Shown: positions 17,871-27,618, numbered from the stretch's first letter. The stretch is 42,558 nucleotides of DNA from Pirellulales bacterium (GCA_029246985.1 JAQWMC010000101.1:1-42558), one strand, 5' to 3'. The notes: generated from the sequence alone by a model not told the origin. Numbers and translations are program-made.

Positions 17871-18932
17871 ATGACCCCGAGTACTCTTTCGCCATCTCCT
17901 TCGTCTGATCAGGCACACGGATCAGCCAATCTGCTCGAAGACGAAGCGTGTCAGTTCAGTCGCACCGCGATTCACGGGCCTGATGCTGAACAAGTAACGA
18001 CAGATGCAAGCCTGCAAGACTCACCCGTTGAGCCACGATCAGATGGAAAAGAAGCGGGACAAAATGGTCTTGATTGGCCGACACTCATCTGGATTGCTGG
18101 CATGCATGTAGCTGCCTTAGCGGCCCCGTTTTACTTCTCTTGGTCTGGTCTCGCTATTTGTCTTGTTTTGTGTTGGGTGACCGGGTGCCTTGGCGTAACT
18201 CTTGGCTATCATCGTCTACTCACTCACGGGAGCTTTGTTACCTCAAAGCCAGTGCGATGGTTTTTTGCCTTCGTAGGTGGAATTTCTGGTGAGGGCTCCG
18301 CGATTGTGTGGGTAGCAAATCACCGGAAACATCACGCATTCAGTGATCAGGAGGGTGATCCACACAGTCCTCGAGACGGAGGCCTCTGGAGCCATATGCT
18401 TTGGCTCTTTCCTCAACATACTACTGCTGAGGTTGATGCTCATGTCAAGCGTTGGGCACCTGATTTAGCCAAAGATTCTGGTGTTTTATTTTTTCACAAA
18501 ACATTTTTGCTTTGGCATTTTGTAATTGGCGGTGGATTGCTTGCAGCTGGTTGGGCACTCTATGGTCCTGAGATTGGAGTTTCATGGTTGCTTTGGGGAC
18601 TTGCTGTGCGAATGGTCTACGTCTTTCACGTAACGTGGTTCGTGAATTCAGCCACTCATATTTGGGGTTACAGAAACTACGAAACCACTGATGACTCTCG
18701 AAATCTCTGGTGGGTTGGCCTTCTTGCCTTTGGGGAAGGATGGCATAACAATCATCACGCATTCCAGCGAATGGCTGCCCATGGTCACAAATGGTGGGAA
18801 TTTGATATGACGTACTGGGTTATTCTGGCAATGGAACGCTTAGGCCTCGTATGGAACGTTGTTCACACGCCTCGTGGTGCGGGGCAAACCGCTTCGCCCG
18901 AAAGAGGTGCGTCTGCTGTCAAAGGTGCGTAG
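17871..18932 (+). CDS. Membrane fatty acid (acyl-CoA delta-9 type) desaturase
   Basis: This enzyme introduces double bonds into acyl chains using a di-iron centre held by histidines. The three His boxes are all present: HRLLTH (residues 114-119), HRKHH (151-155) and HNNHH (291-295), with the order and spacing of the stearoyl-CoA desaturase/DesC group. Hydrophobic segments around 72-112, 128-150, 208-232 and 236-258 fit its four membrane helices. The first 65 residues are a hydrophilic extension without recognisable motif. TTAGGAAG sits just before the ATG and supports the start. The gene stands alone between the unknown protein and rpsO. Its likely role is adjustment of membrane fluidity. Confidence 0.9.
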   Translation: MTPSTLSPSPSSDQAHGSANLLEDEACQFSRTAIHGPDAEQVTTDASLQDSPVEPRSDGKEAGQNGLDWPTLIWIAGMHVAALAAPFYFSWSGLAICLVLCWVTGCLGVTLGYHRLLTHGSFVTSKPVRWFFAFVGGISGEGSAIVWVANHRKHHAFSDQEGDPHSPRDGGLWSHMLWLFPQHTTAEVDAHVKRWAPDLAKDSGVLFFHKTFLLWHFVIGGGLLAAGWALYGPEIGVSWLLWGLAVRMVYVFHVTWFVNSATHIWGYRNYETTDDSRNLWWVGLLAFGEGWHNNHHAFQRMAAHGHKWWEFDMTYWVILAMERLGLVWNVVHTPRGAGQTASPERGASAVKGA

Positions 18933-18950
18933 GTGCCTATATGGGGCTGG

Positions 18951-18974
18951 ATGCAGGCCTCTTGTTGCATTTTT
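18951..18974 (+). terminator. Weak candidate terminator after the desaturase gene
   Basis: ATGCA pairs with TGCAT over a 10-base loop, and a run of T ends the structure. The stem is only five base pairs, so this is a tentative call. Confidence 0.3.
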
Positions 18975-19055
18975 ACTGCCGAAAGGTAGACTCTCGTTCG
19001 AAACAGTTTTAGAGAAAATAACCTATTGATCGCCCACGGAGGGCGAATAACGAAG

Positions 19056-19325
19056 ATGACGCTGACTAAGGAACGCAAGCAAGAACTCATAGGTGCCCAT
19101 CGTCGCGGGCAGGAAGACACTGGCTCTGCAGAGGTGCAGATTGCTCTGCTTACTGCTCGAATTACTCATTTGACTGGGCACTTTAAAAAGCATTCGAAGG
19201 ACTTTGCAAGTCGTCGAGGCCTTTTACTGATGGTTAGTCGACGTAGACGACTACTCGATTACCTTAAGCGTGTCGCTCCACAGCGATATCTCGAAATTAT
19301 TCGAAGTCTTGGTATTCGAAAATAG
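19056..19325 (+). CDS. rpsO: 30S ribosomal protein S15
   Basis: S15 binds 16S rRNA early in assembly of the small subunit. The product from the ATG at 19056 is 89 residues, the standard S15 length, starting [36 protein letters not shown]. It includes [34 protein letters not shown], the conserved rRNA-binding region. The track start at 19026 is a TTG and would add ten non-family residues. The ATG has GGAGGG about 12 bases upstream. It is followed by pnp, the usual bacterial rpsO-pnp order, across 290 bases that contain two hairpins. Confidence 0.95.
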   Translation: MTLTKERKQELIGAHRRGQEDTGSAEVQIALLTARITHLTGHFKKHSKDFASRRGLLLMVSRRRRLLDYLKRVAPQRYLEIIRSLGIRK

Positions 19326-19349
19326 TCTTAAGCGGTCCGCCATGTCTGC

Positions 19350-19406
19350 CAGCTTCGGCTGAGGCTTTCGGGTGGAGTGAAAAGCGATCAACTTCTTTCG
19401 TTGATC
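19350..19406 (+). promoter_or_regulatory. rpsO-pnp intergenic hairpins
   Basis: Two inverted repeats follow rpsO. CAGC-TTCG-GCTG at 19350-19361 is a short stem closed by a UUCG tetraloop. GATCAAC-N7-GTTGATC at 19386-19406 is a perfect seven-base-pair stem. Neither is followed by a T tract. In enterobacteria this intergenic region carries an RNase III processing hairpin that controls pnp; a similar role here is inference. Confidence 0.4.
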
Positions 19407-19615
19407 ATTAGGCTTGGTTCTCTTTATTCTGTTGCGATAGAAATACGGCTCTCGCATCTTAAGTCGGTGGGTCGCAGTTGTAGTGTTCATAATTTGAGTG
19501 AAATAAATTAAAGAATTTTAGTGAAATACTCCTGAGTAGATTCTGCCAACGCCATCAGAAAACTGGTGTACAGGAATTTAGGAGTACCGACTGAAGAAGG
19601 AAGGAATTAGAAAAA

Positions 19616-21736
19616 GTGAAGCATCGTGTTGAACGGCAAGTTGGACAAGAGGTATTAGGTATCGAAACTGGTCTGCTGGCAAAACAAGCCGCAGGCAGCG
19701 TATTGGTTTCTTATGGGGAAACCACAGTGCTCGTTGCTGCGGCGACGGGATCACCCCGTGCGGGGATCGATTTCTTTCCATTAACGTGTGATTATCGGGA
19801 ACGAACTGCAGCGGCAGGCAAGTTTCCAGGTGGCTTTCTAAAGCGAGAAGGCCGGCCAACAATGAAGGAAACGCTTACAAGTCGTCTTATTGACCGACCG
19901 ATCCGGCCCTTGTTCCCAGAGGGGTTCCACGATGAGGTGCAAGTTCAGGCGCAGACGCTCTCGAGTGATCGGCAAAATGATCCTGATATTTTGGCCATGA
20001 TTGGTGCATCTGCTGCCCTTTGTATCTCTCCCCTACCTTTTGAGGGTCCTCTCGGCAGTGTTCGGCTCGCTCAGGTCAACGGAGAATTCGTACCGTTTCC
20101 TACGCAGGATCAACTTGAAGAGAGTGATCTAGATCTTATTGTTTCAGGTAGTAAGACGGCTATTCTCATGATCGAGGGTTTTGCCCGTGAGATGCCTGAA
20201 GAGCGCATGCTTGAGGCTCTGGAAGAAGCTCATCGTGTCATCATCACAATCTGTGAGATGCAAGATGAACTTGTCGCAAAGGCCGGAAAGCCGAAGAAGG
20301 AATGCGAGCTGCCCGACTATGCCCCACTCAAGAGCCGAATTAAGGGTACCTATTATTCCGAACTCTTGAAGGCTACGGGAATTACAGGCAAGCTTGAGCG
20401 AGGCGAGGCTGTGAAGGCTTTGAAGGTACGTGCTAAGGAAGAAATTTGTCCTGCAGATGCTGCAAGTAGTGACGACGCTGTTAATGAAGGTGATTTTTCA
20501 CACGTATGGCATGGTCTTGAAGAAGAAGCAATTCGAGAATTGATTCTTGGTGGGACGCGTCCAGATGGCCGGGATTCCAAGTCACTTCGAGCCATTGATT
20601 GTGAAGTTGATCTGTTGCCTCGCGTTCATGGATCAGCTCTTTTTCAGAGAGGTGAAACTCAGGCTCTTGTTACTGTTACGCTTGGAACTGGCAAGGACGA
20701 GCAGAGAGTAGATGGCTTGTTTGAGGAATACTCAAAGAAGTTCATGCTTGACTATTATTTCCCCTCTTTTTCTGTTGGTGAGGTTCGACCGATTCGAGGT
20801 CCAGGCCGTCGAGAGATAGGCCATGGTGCCCTTGCCGAACGAAGCGTCAAGCCAATCCTGCCTGATCCCGATGTTTTCCCTTACACAATTCGTGTGATCT
20901 CGGACATCTTAGAGTCAAATGGGTCCAGTTCGATGGCATCGGTTTGTGGTGCCACCCTTGGGTTAATGGCTGCTGGTGTGCCGATTACGAATCCTGTGGC
21001 TGGTATCTCGGTTGGTCTTGTGAAGGAGTCGGAAGATAAGTGGACGCTCCTTACCGATATCATCGGTGATGAGGATCACTTTGGTGATATGGACTTCAAG
21101 ATTGCCGGTTCACAAAACGGCATTACTGGGATTCAACTCGACTTGAAGATAAACGGTATATCTGCTTCTATCATCAAGGCGACACTCGAGCAGTCTCGAG
21201 AGGCTCGGCTCGAAATTCTTCGGTCAATGCTCTCGGCAGTTCGCAGACCTCGCGAAGAGATTTCTGGATGGGCGCCACGTTTGTTGCGCACGCACATTGA
21301 CCCTGAAAAGATAGGATTGCTTATTGGTCCGGGAGGAAAAACAATTCGCTCCATTCAGGAAACGACTGGTGCCAATGTAGAAGTCGATGATGACGGAACA
21401 GTTACTGTTGCAAGTCATGATGCGGAAAGTGCAACATCGGCTTTGGCAAAAATTGAAGCGCTTACGGCTTCGATTCAGATTGGTCGAATCTATGAGGGGC
21501 GCGTAACAAGCGTCAAAGACTTCGGTGCATTCATAGAGCTTGTGCCCGGAAAAGATGGTCTGTGCCATATCAGCGAACTCTCAAATGAGTACGTTGGAAA
21601 TGTTGGTGACGTTTGTCGCGTTGGTGACACAATGCGGGTCAAAGTTATTGCCGTTGACGAGCAAGATCGCGTAAAATTAAGCCGTCGAGCGGCCATGGAA
21701 GAAGCTACCGCTGAGGCGGAACCAGCAACTGAATAG
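19616..21736 (+). CDS. pnp: Polynucleotide phosphorylase
   Basis: PNPase degrades RNA from the 3' end using phosphate and is a core part of mRNA turnover. The 706-residue protein has two RNase PH-like domains: the first covers ETGLLAKQAAGSVLVSYGETTVLVAA and onward. The second begins around GGTRPDGRDSKSLRAIDCEVDLLPRVHGSALFQRGETQALVTVTLG. A KH domain with the GPGG loop (IGLLIGPGGKTIRSIQETTG) and an S1 domain (GRIYEGRVTSVKDFGAFIEL) follow. The start is a GTG at 19616, preceded by GGAAGGAA; the sequence MKHRVERQVGQEVLGIETG fits the family N-terminus. The C-terminal tail is short and acidic, with no RNase E-type extension visible. Confidence 0.96.
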   Translation: MKHRVERQVGQEVLGIETGLLAKQAAGSVLVSYGETTVLVAAATGSPRAGIDFFPLTCDYRERTAAAGKFPGGFLKREGRPTMKETLTSRLIDRPIRPLFPEGFHDEVQVQAQTLSSDRQNDPDILAMIGASAALCISPLPFEGPLGSVRLAQVNGEFVPFPTQDQLEESDLDLIVSGSKTAILMIEGFAREMPEERMLEALEEAHRVIITICEMQDELVAKAGKPKKECELPDYAPLKSRIKGTYYSELLKATGITGKLERGEAVKALKVRAKEEICPADAASSDDAVNEGDFSHVWHGLEEEAIRELILGGTRPDGRDSKSLRAIDCEVDLLPRVHGSALFQRGETQALVTVTLGTGKDEQRVDGLFEEYSKKFMLDYYFPSFSVGEVRPIRGPGRREIGHGALAERSVKPILPDPDVFPYTIRVISDILESNGSSSMASVCGATLGLMAAGVPITNPVAGISVGLVKESEDKWTLLTDIIGDEDHFGDMDFKIAGSQNGITGIQLDLKINGISASIIKATLEQSREARLEILRSMLSAVRRPREEISGWAPRLLRTHIDPEKIGLLIGPGGKTIRSIQETTGANVEVDDDGTVTVASHDAESATSALAKIEALTASIQIGRIYEGRVTSVKDFGAFIELVPGKDGLCHISELSNEYVGNVGDVCRVGDTMRVKVIAVDEQDRVKLSRRAAMEEATAEAEPATE

Positions 21737-21748
21737 GTCTATGTTGTT

Positions 21749-21790
21749 CCTCTCCGCAGGGCTATCGCGACGATGGCCCTGCGGGCGAGG
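21749..21790 (+). terminator. Strong hairpin after pnp (terminator-like, no T tract)
   Basis: CCGCAGGGC (21754-21762) pairs perfectly with GCCCTGCGG (21776-21784) over a 13-base loop. Outer CCTC/GAGG arms extend the stem. No T run follows, so it may stop transcription inefficiently or protect the pnp transcript 3' end. Confidence 0.5.
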
Positions 21791-21831
21791 TTGCATTCCA
21801 AAGAGTCCAGCATATCTCGGGCGCTGTGATT

Positions 21832-22599
21832 ATGGGACAATCAGCATTGCTCAACGATCAACTTCCAAGTGAAGGTGGTACGTACGCCGAGTTGGTCAAG
21901 CTTGTTAGCGAACTTGCTCACGAAATCCGAAATCCGTTGTCGAGCATCCGATTAAATATGGAATTGCTGGGTGAGGACGTTGGTTCACTTGGCGATGACT
22001 CCGCAGCCAACCAAACTGCTCGGAGAGCCAAGGCGAAGATTGATTTGGTTCGTCAGGAATGTGATCGTCTACAGAAGCTTCTCGATGATTTCCTTGATTT
22101 CTCTCGACAGGAGGGTATCGATCCGGAGCCAGGCAATCTCAATGTCGAACTCGAGCAGTTGTTGGATTTCTTCCAGCCACGAACTGATGACGCTGGTGTC
22201 GAGCTTGTGAGATATTTGGATCCAGAATTGCCTGCAGTGCGGATTGATCGTGAGACGTTTCGATCGGCGATACTCAATCTCTTAATCAACGCGACTCAGG
22301 CAATGCAAGAAGGCGGGCAGTTGATGGTCAGGACACGTGCTGCTGGTCTCGGTGTATTGATCGAATTGATCGACACCGGTCCAGGCATGAGTTCTGAGAC
22401 ACTCGCTCGGGTGTTTGAGGCTTTCTATTCAACCAAACAAGGCGGCTCAGGACTCGGGCTTCCCACTGCTCGGAAAATTATTGAGGCCCATGGCGGCTCA
22501 ATTGACATAGAAAGTGCTCCTGGTCGCGGGACAAAGTTGGCAATATGGCTGCCGGCGCCCCCGCGTTTGCCAACAGAATCAACTGAGAAAAAATCATGA
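21832..22599 (+). CDS. Soluble sensor histidine kinase (NtrB/ZraS-like core)
   Basis: The protein is nearly only a kinase core of about 255 residues. The dimerisation/phosphoacceptor box is ELAHEIRNPLSSIRLNMELL with the phosphorylated His near residue 30. The ATP-binding domain shows the N box LNLLINATQAM, G1 DTGPGM, the F box FEAFYSTKQGGSGLGL and the G2 region. There is no membrane helix or recognisable PAS or GAF input domain, so the signal must come from a partner or from the short N-terminus. A GTG at 21826 is an alternative start. The gene lies 37 bases before an NtrC-type regulator and almost surely forms a two-component pair with it. The controlled process is unknown. Confidence 0.88.
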   Translation: MGQSALLNDQLPSEGGTYAELVKLVSELAHEIRNPLSSIRLNMELLGEDVGSLGDDSAANQTARRAKAKIDLVRQECDRLQKLLDDFLDFSRQEGIDPEPGNLNVELEQLLDFFQPRTDDAGVELVRYLDPELPAVRIDRETFRSAILNLLINATQAMQEGGQLMVRTRAAGLGVLIELIDTGPGMSSETLARVFEAFYSTKQGGSGLGLPTARKIIEAHGGSIDIESAPGRGTKLAIWLPAPPRLPTESTEKKS

Positions 22600-22636
22600 A
22601 TTATGTTTCCAGCCCTAAAATAGTTTTTGGTGTGTG

Positions 22637-24076
22637 ATGTCGACAAGCCCGATAGAAACTAGCTCTTCTCCGAAAAGTGTTGACGGAATTTCCAGATCCG
22701 TTCGTGTTCTTGTGGTGGACAATGACATTGTGCATGCACGGACAATGGGTGAGGGGCTTGAACGGCTTGGTTATAAAGTGATTGTGGCTGGAGGCGGTAA
22801 TGAAGGTGCCCAGCAGATCCGTGAGGATTCGTTCGATGTTGTTGTTACTGATCTTATGATGAATGACATCGGCGGTTTGGAAATTCTTAAAGTGGCGAAA
22901 ACATCATCTGCCGAGACGGAAGTTATTGTCGTAACGGGGCATGGAACAGTGCCATCAGCAGTTGAAGCGATGCAACAGGGTGCGTTTACGTACCTGCAGA
23001 AGCCTCTTGAGCTTGCTCAGTTAAGGGTTGCTGTTGAGAAGGCGTCTGCTGGAGTTCGTTTGCGGCTTAAGAATCTCGAGCTGAATCAGCGGCTTGATGA
23101 ACGATTTGGTTTTGAAGGTGTTGTGGGGTCTAGCACTCAGATGCGAGGCGTGATTGAGCGACTGAAACGGATTGCACCAACGGATGCAACTGTTCTGATT
23201 CAAGGTGCAACTGGTACCGGAAAGGAACTTGTTGCTCAAGCAATTCATCAAAACAGCCCACGAAAGAAAAAGCCTTTTGTTGCACTCAACTGCGCTGCGC
23301 TCAGTGAGAATATCCTTGAAAGTGAGCTTTTCGGCCATATCAAAGGTGCTTTCACTGACGCGTCTTCAGACAGAGTTGGGAAGTTTGAATACGCCGATGG
23401 CGGGACGCTTTTCCTTGATGAGGTTGGTGACATGCCTCTGGCGACGCAAATCAAACTGCTTCGAGTTCTCGAGTCAGGAGAGATAACAAGGGTTGGTTCG
23501 AATCAGCCTGTTCGAGTGAATGTTCGAATTCTCTCTGCAACAAATCGGAATCTTGAGGATGCAGTTGAAGATGGTAGTTTTCGTAGTGACCTCTATCATC
23601 GGCTTAAAGTCGTTACGATTCTGATCCCAAATCTGCAAGAACGATCCGCGGATATACCATTGCTTATTGAGCATTTCATAAAGCAATTTGCGAAAAGGCA
23701 TCAAAAGCCTATCAAAGGAATGTCACGTGCTGCGCGAGTTAATCTGCTGGCATTTTCATGGCCAGGGAATGTGCGTCAGCTTCGTAATGTTATTGAAAGT
23801 ATGGTGGTCGTTGATTGTGATGAGACGCTCGATGTTGATGATCTGCCAGCCGAACTGGAGCCAGAGTCTGGCCGCGTACAGGCAGTCGTCTCAGACAATG
23901 TTGAGGAGAATGTCGGTATTACATCTCTTGTTGGCAGGCCTCTTGATGAAATTGAAAAGATATTTATTGGAGAGACGCTCAAGCTGGCTGGAGGAAACCG
24001 GGAGCAGACCGCAGAAATGCTTGGTATTGGCGAACGAACACTTTATCGCAAGATAAAAGAGTACAAGCTTCACTAG
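22637..24076 (+). CDS. NtrC-family sigma-54-dependent response regulator
   Basis: The layout is REC, AAA+ and Fis-type HTH. In REC, the phospho-acceptor is Asp in VTDLMM (residue 73 of the track protein) and the Lys is in YLQKPLE (123). The first acidic pair reads VVDND rather than VVDDD. The AAA+ domain has Walker A GATGTGKE (191-198), Walker [13 protein letters not shown] and the sigma-54 contact loop as GAFTDA (238-243) instead of GAFTGA. The C-terminal HTH is [27 protein letters not shown]. An ATG at 22637 is preferred over the GTG at 22634. Partner of the preceding kinase. Use of sigma-54 is implied, but no -24/-12 promoter was identified in the window. Confidence 0.9.
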   Translation: MSTSPIETSSSPKSVDGISRSVRVLVVDNDIVHARTMGEGLERLGYKVIVAGGGNEGAQQIREDSFDVVVTDLMMNDIGGLEILKVAKTSSAETEVIVVTGHGTVPSAVEAMQQGAFTYLQKPLELAQLRVAVEKASAGVRLRLKNLELNQRLDERFGFEGVVGSSTQMRGVIERLKRIAPTDATVLIQGATGTGKELVAQAIHQNSPRKKKPFVALNCAALSENILESELFGHIKGAFTDASSDRVGKFEYADGGTLFLDEVGDMPLATQIKLLRVLESGEITRVGSNQPVRVNVRILSATNRNLEDAVEDGSFRSDLYHRLKVVTILIPNLQERSADIPLLIEHFIKQFAKRHQKPIKGMSRAARVNLLAFSWPGNVRQLRNVIESMVVVDCDETLDVDDLPAELEPESGRVQAVVSDNVEENVGITSLVGRPLDEIEKIFIGETLKLAGGNREQTAEMLGIGERTLYRKIKEYKLH

Positions 24077-24167
24077 AGAGTTGTGCGAGACCATGTATGG
24101 TCGATTTCGTATTCACCTTGTGACTCAATTATGGCTGACAATCTGAAGAAGTAAGTAGGAAAAAAGT

Positions 24168-25988
24168 ATGGGGAAGATTCAGACACTGCCCGTCTCTGTG
24201 ATTAATCGTATTGCAGCTGGCGAGGTGGTGGAACGGCCAGCAAGTGTCGTGAAAGAGCTCCTTGAGAATGCACTCGATTCCGGCCCTACTCGTGTTGATG
24301 CAGAGCTCGAGCAAGGTGGCATTGCCTTAATACGTATTGTTGATGATGGCTGTGGAATCGAAGCTGAAGATTTACCTCTCGCTGTTTCGCCGCATGCAAC
24401 CAGTAAACTTCATCGTGCAGATGATCTTGAGGACATCAAAACACTTGGCTTTCGTGGCGAAGCGCTGGCATCGATTGCTGAGGTGTCTCGCGTAGTGATA
24501 AGGACAAGAACTGCGTCTGGCACCGGCAGTCGTCTTGAGGTTGATGGTGGCCTGAACCGAGGAGTCATGCCAGAGGGTTGCAGACCTGGGACATCGGTCG
24601 AGGTGCATCAGCTGTTTTCAAAGATTCCAGCGAGGCGAGCGTTTCTCAAGACGCCAGCTACAGAGTGGTCTCACGCATCAGAGGCTTTTGTGAAAACAGC
24701 TCTTGCTCATCCTGAGATTGCATTCTCACTTACACACAATCGCAGGCGAGTGCATGAGTTGCCAGCAGTGGATGACTGGCGGCAAAGGATCGCTAATCTT
24801 TATGGAGTCCAGCTTGCTGATCGGCTACTTCATGCAAAGGAAGTCGACGATGATATTTCAGTAGTAGCTCTGATTGGGCGACCTGAAGACGATATGGCGA
24901 GTGGACGGTTCCAGCACTTCTTTATTGGTGGAAGGCCATTCCGTGATCGTTCGATCCTGCATGCAGTCCAAGAGGGGTATCGCGGACGGCTCCTTTCGGG
25001 GCGACAGCCGATTGTTTTTTTACAACTTCATGTTCCTCTTACGCACGTTGATGTGAATGTTCATCCAGCCAAAACAGAAGTGCGATTTCGTGATCCTGGT
25101 CGTCTGCACAGGCTTGTTTTACTCGCCGTACGAAGTGCTCTAGGTGGGATCAGTACCCCAACTGCTTTCGATCCACCAAGCAGCAGTTCGTCGACTGTAC
25201 CAGGCCTAGCTGCAGCAGAGGCTATTTGGAACCGACAGCAGTTGGTGTCTGGAAGTAATGAGAGTGATAGGAATAGCCCTCAGCACGTTACCCCTCATAA
25301 TCAGGAAAAATCAGAACGCAGACTTGATTCATCAGAGCCAAAACTTTTCGATGAAGACAATGAGATCGCAATAAAGCAGGAGAACTTGCCAGGTACTGAT
25401 GATGGTGGTGTTCCTGAGGAGCGTGCATTTCAGCTGCATCAACGTTATCTTGTGGTGGAAACAAAGGAAGGTATAGAGGTTATCGATCAGCATGCTCTGC
25501 ACGAACGAGTGCTTTATGAACAACTTCGTGAACGGATGTCGAATGGTGCAGTTGAAGTGCAGCCGTTATTAATTCCGGAGCAAGTTGAGCTTTCATCTCC
25601 AGAATTTGAGGCAGTCACTAGTCACCTTGATGTGCTGTCAGAGGCTGGAGTGAAGGTTGAGTCGTTTGGGGGAACTACTGTTGTGGTCCGAGGGAAGCCA
25701 GCGTTAGTCGGAAGAACATCAGCATCAGACATCATTCGAGAGGTAATTGATCGTCTGGCTGCTTTAGATGCAGATGGCGGTGATCATCGGGCTGTGGTTG
25801 ATGAGGTGCTCCATAGTCTTTCTTGTCGTGCAGCTATTAAAGCGGGAGATTCCCTTTCTCAGGCAGAAGTCGATACACTTGTTGCAGATCGGCATCGATA
25901 TCCTGGGACTCGTCACTGCCCTCATGGTCGCCCGACATCACTCATACTGTCGAGGCGAGAACTCGATAAACAATTTCGACGGACATAG
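24168..25988 (+). CDS. mutL: DNA mismatch repair protein MutL (endonuclease type)
   Basis: MutL couples mismatch recognition by MutS to strand incision. The N-terminal GHKL ATPase begins IQTLPVSVINRIAAGEVVERPASVVKELLENALDSG, then has DDGCGI, TSKL and GFRGEALASI. A variable linker of about residues 340-410 follows. The C-terminal domain has DQHALHERVLYE at about 440-451, an exact match to the DQHA(X)2E(X)4E metal-binding motif of nicking MutL proteins, plus SCRAAIKAGD and CPHGRPT. The protein should therefore nick DNA itself, as in organisms without MutH. AGGA lies 8 bases before the ATG. It is unrelated by position to the two-component pair upstream and about 10 kb from the imu cassette. Confidence 0.94.
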   Translation: MGKIQTLPVSVINRIAAGEVVERPASVVKELLENALDSGPTRVDAELEQGGIALIRIVDDGCGIEAEDLPLAVSPHATSKLHRADDLEDIKTLGFRGEALASIAEVSRVVIRTRTASGTGSRLEVDGGLNRGVMPEGCRPGTSVEVHQLFSKIPARRAFLKTPATEWSHASEAFVKTALAHPEIAFSLTHNRRRVHELPAVDDWRQRIANLYGVQLADRLLHAKEVDDDISVVALIGRPEDDMASGRFQHFFIGGRPFRDRSILHAVQEGYRGRLLSGRQPIVFLQLHVPLTHVDVNVHPAKTEVRFRDPGRLHRLVLLAVRSALGGISTPTAFDPPSSSSSTVPGLAAAEAIWNRQQLVSGSNESDRNSPQHVTPHNQEKSERRLDSSEPKLFDEDNEIAIKQENLPGTDDGGVPEERAFQLHQRYLVVETKEGIEVIDQHALHERVLYEQLRERMSNGAVEVQPLLIPEQVELSSPEFEAVTSHLDVLSEAGVKVESFGGTTVVVRGKPALVGRTSASDIIREVIDRLAALDADGGDHRAVVDEVLHSLSCRAAIKAGDSLSQAEVDTLVADRHRYPGTRHCPHGRPTSLILSRRELDKQFRRT

Positions 25989-26084
25989 GAAGGCAAGGAG
26001 TTGGCTGTTGTGGAGATTGGAAGGCATCTTTGCCATACATAAAAAAACGCATTTTTTCTTAAACCAAGTAAAAGTTGAATTTGT

Positions 26085-27587
26085 ATGATTTGTGTCAGCC
26101 TAGCCAGAGGTCGCCATCGATATCTTCTGACTGAACTACGACATCTTGGCCAGCAGGGTGTAGATCTTGTGGAATTGCGGTTGGATTGTATTCAGCGAAA
26201 GGTGCAAGTTAAACGTCTTTTGGCCGACCGTCCTTGCCCTGTGATCGCAACATGCCGCCGCAAGCAGGACGGAGGTCACTGGGAGCGAACGGAAGAAGAG
26301 CGATTGACAGTGCTTCGGACAGCGATCGCAGAGGGTGTTGACTACGTCGATCTTGAAGACGACATCGCAAAATCGATACCTCGTTTTGGTTCAACGCGTC
26401 GCATTATCAGTTTTCATGACTTCAAGAGAACTCCTGATGATCTCAAGGGTCTTCATGCCTATTTAGCTGACCTGGATGCGGATGTTGTCAAAATTGCAAC
26501 ACTCGCCAATCATCCGAATGACAACCTGCGAATGCTCGAACTGGTACGTTCAAGTACCACTCCCACGGTTGGGCTTTGTATGGGTGAAATTGGGACACCA
26601 AGCCGAGTGCTCGCGGGTCAATTTGGTGCAACGTTTACATTTGCACCGTTCAATCCCGAGAAAATTCTTGCACCAGGACAGATTCCGTGGAGGCAGCTAC
26701 GGGAAATGTATCGATATGAGGCGATTACACCTTCAACAAAGGTTTACGGTGTCATTGCAGATCCGGTAGGCCATAGTCTCAGTCCGGTGGTTCATAATGC
26801 TGCTTGTGAAGCCGCTGGAATTGATGCGGTATATCTGCCATTCCTCGTTCCAAAAGGTCATCTTGGAGACTTATTAAAAAAAGCAAAACGTTGGCCACTT
26901 GCCGGTTTGAGTGTGACGATTCCCCATAAAGAAAATGTTGTAGGATTTGCATCCTCACAGGGTGACCTGGTGGAAGAGATCGGCGCTGCAAACACGATTT
27001 CTTTCGATGCTGAGACAAGGGCAATGAAAGTATTCAATACGGACGTTACCGCGGCTGTTGCAGCGATCCAAGAGTCTCTTGAAGCACAGGATGTTGGTTT
27101 CGGTGGACGTCTTGGTCTAAAAACTGCACTCATTCTCGGAGCAGGTGGTGCTGCTCGAGCAATCGCCTTCGGATTAAGAAAACAAGGAGTTGAAGTGACG
27201 ATTGCTTCCCGTACAGTAGGACGCGCTCACACACTGGCAGAATTAGTAAATGGTAAGGTGGTCGAGTGGTCAGGACGACATCGACTACCGTATGATTGTG
27301 TTGTGAACGCAACACCAATCGGAATGCATCCAAAGGTGAATGAAACACCATTTGAGGCAAAGCATTTGCGACCATATATGGTAGTTTTTGATACGGTTTA
27401 CAACCCGGAAAACACAGTGCTCGTCAAAGAGGCACAAGACGTCGGGTGTAAGGTGGTGACAGGGGTAGAGATGTTTGTCCGTCAGGCTGCTGAGCAATTC
27501 AAGATATGGCACGGTAAAGAGCCACCAGAGGGTGTAATGCGATTGGCGTTAAAGCAGGCAACGTCCTCTGTAAGGATTATTGAATAA
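26085..27587 (+). CDS. aroDE: Bifunctional type I 3-dehydroquinate dehydratase / shikimate dehydrogenase
   Basis: Two consecutive shikimate-pathway enzymes are fused in one 500-residue chain. Residues 1 to about 215 are a type I dehydroquinase: VDLVELRLDCI, the catalytic His in ISFHDFKR and the Schiff-base Lys in ADVVKIATLA. Residues of about 222-500 are shikimate dehydrogenase: YGVIADPVGHSLSPVVHNAA, VTIPHKENV with the catalytic Lys, and the NADP Rossmann loop ILGAGGAARAIAFGL followed by ASRT. The order AroD-AroE is the same as in the plant fusion enzyme and has also been seen in some bacteria such as Planctomycetota and Chlamydiae. Shikimate kinase follows by 31 bases, so three pathway steps are likely cotranscribed. 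Confidence 0.92.
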   Translation: MICVSLARGRHRYLLTELRHLGQQGVDLVELRLDCIQRKVQVKRLLADRPCPVIATCRRKQDGGHWERTEEERLTVLRTAIAEGVDYVDLEDDIAKSIPRFGSTRRIISFHDFKRTPDDLKGLHAYLADLDADVVKIATLANHPNDNLRMLELVRSSTTPTVGLCMGEIGTPSRVLAGQFGATFTFAPFNPEKILAPGQIPWRQLREMYRYEAITPSTKVYGVIADPVGHSLSPVVHNAACEAAGIDAVYLPFLVPKGHLGDLLKKAKRWPLAGLSVTIPHKENVVGFASSQGDLVEEIGAANTISFDAETRAMKVFNTDVTAAVAAIQESLEAQDVGFGGRLGLKTALILGAGGAARAIAFGLRKQGVEVTIASRTVGRAHTLAELVNGKVVEWSGRHRLPYDCVVNATPIGMHPKVNETPFEAKHLRPYMVVFDTVYNPENTVLVKEAQDVGCKVVTGVEMFVRQAAEQFKIWHGKEPPEGVMRLALKQATSSVRIIE

Positions 27588-27618
27588 CCGATAGGGTTCA
27601 TGCCAGGAGGAAAAGTTC

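Noticed and set aside
24089-24102. GACCAT-GT-ATGGTC dyad before mutL as a terminator or operator
   Set aside because: Short, with no T tract and only a two-base loop; no support for function.
26041-26063. AAAAAAA-CGC-ATTTTTT as a terminator after mutL
   Set aside because: The possible stem is only A/T pairs with a tiny loop; more likely simple AT-rich spacer DNA.
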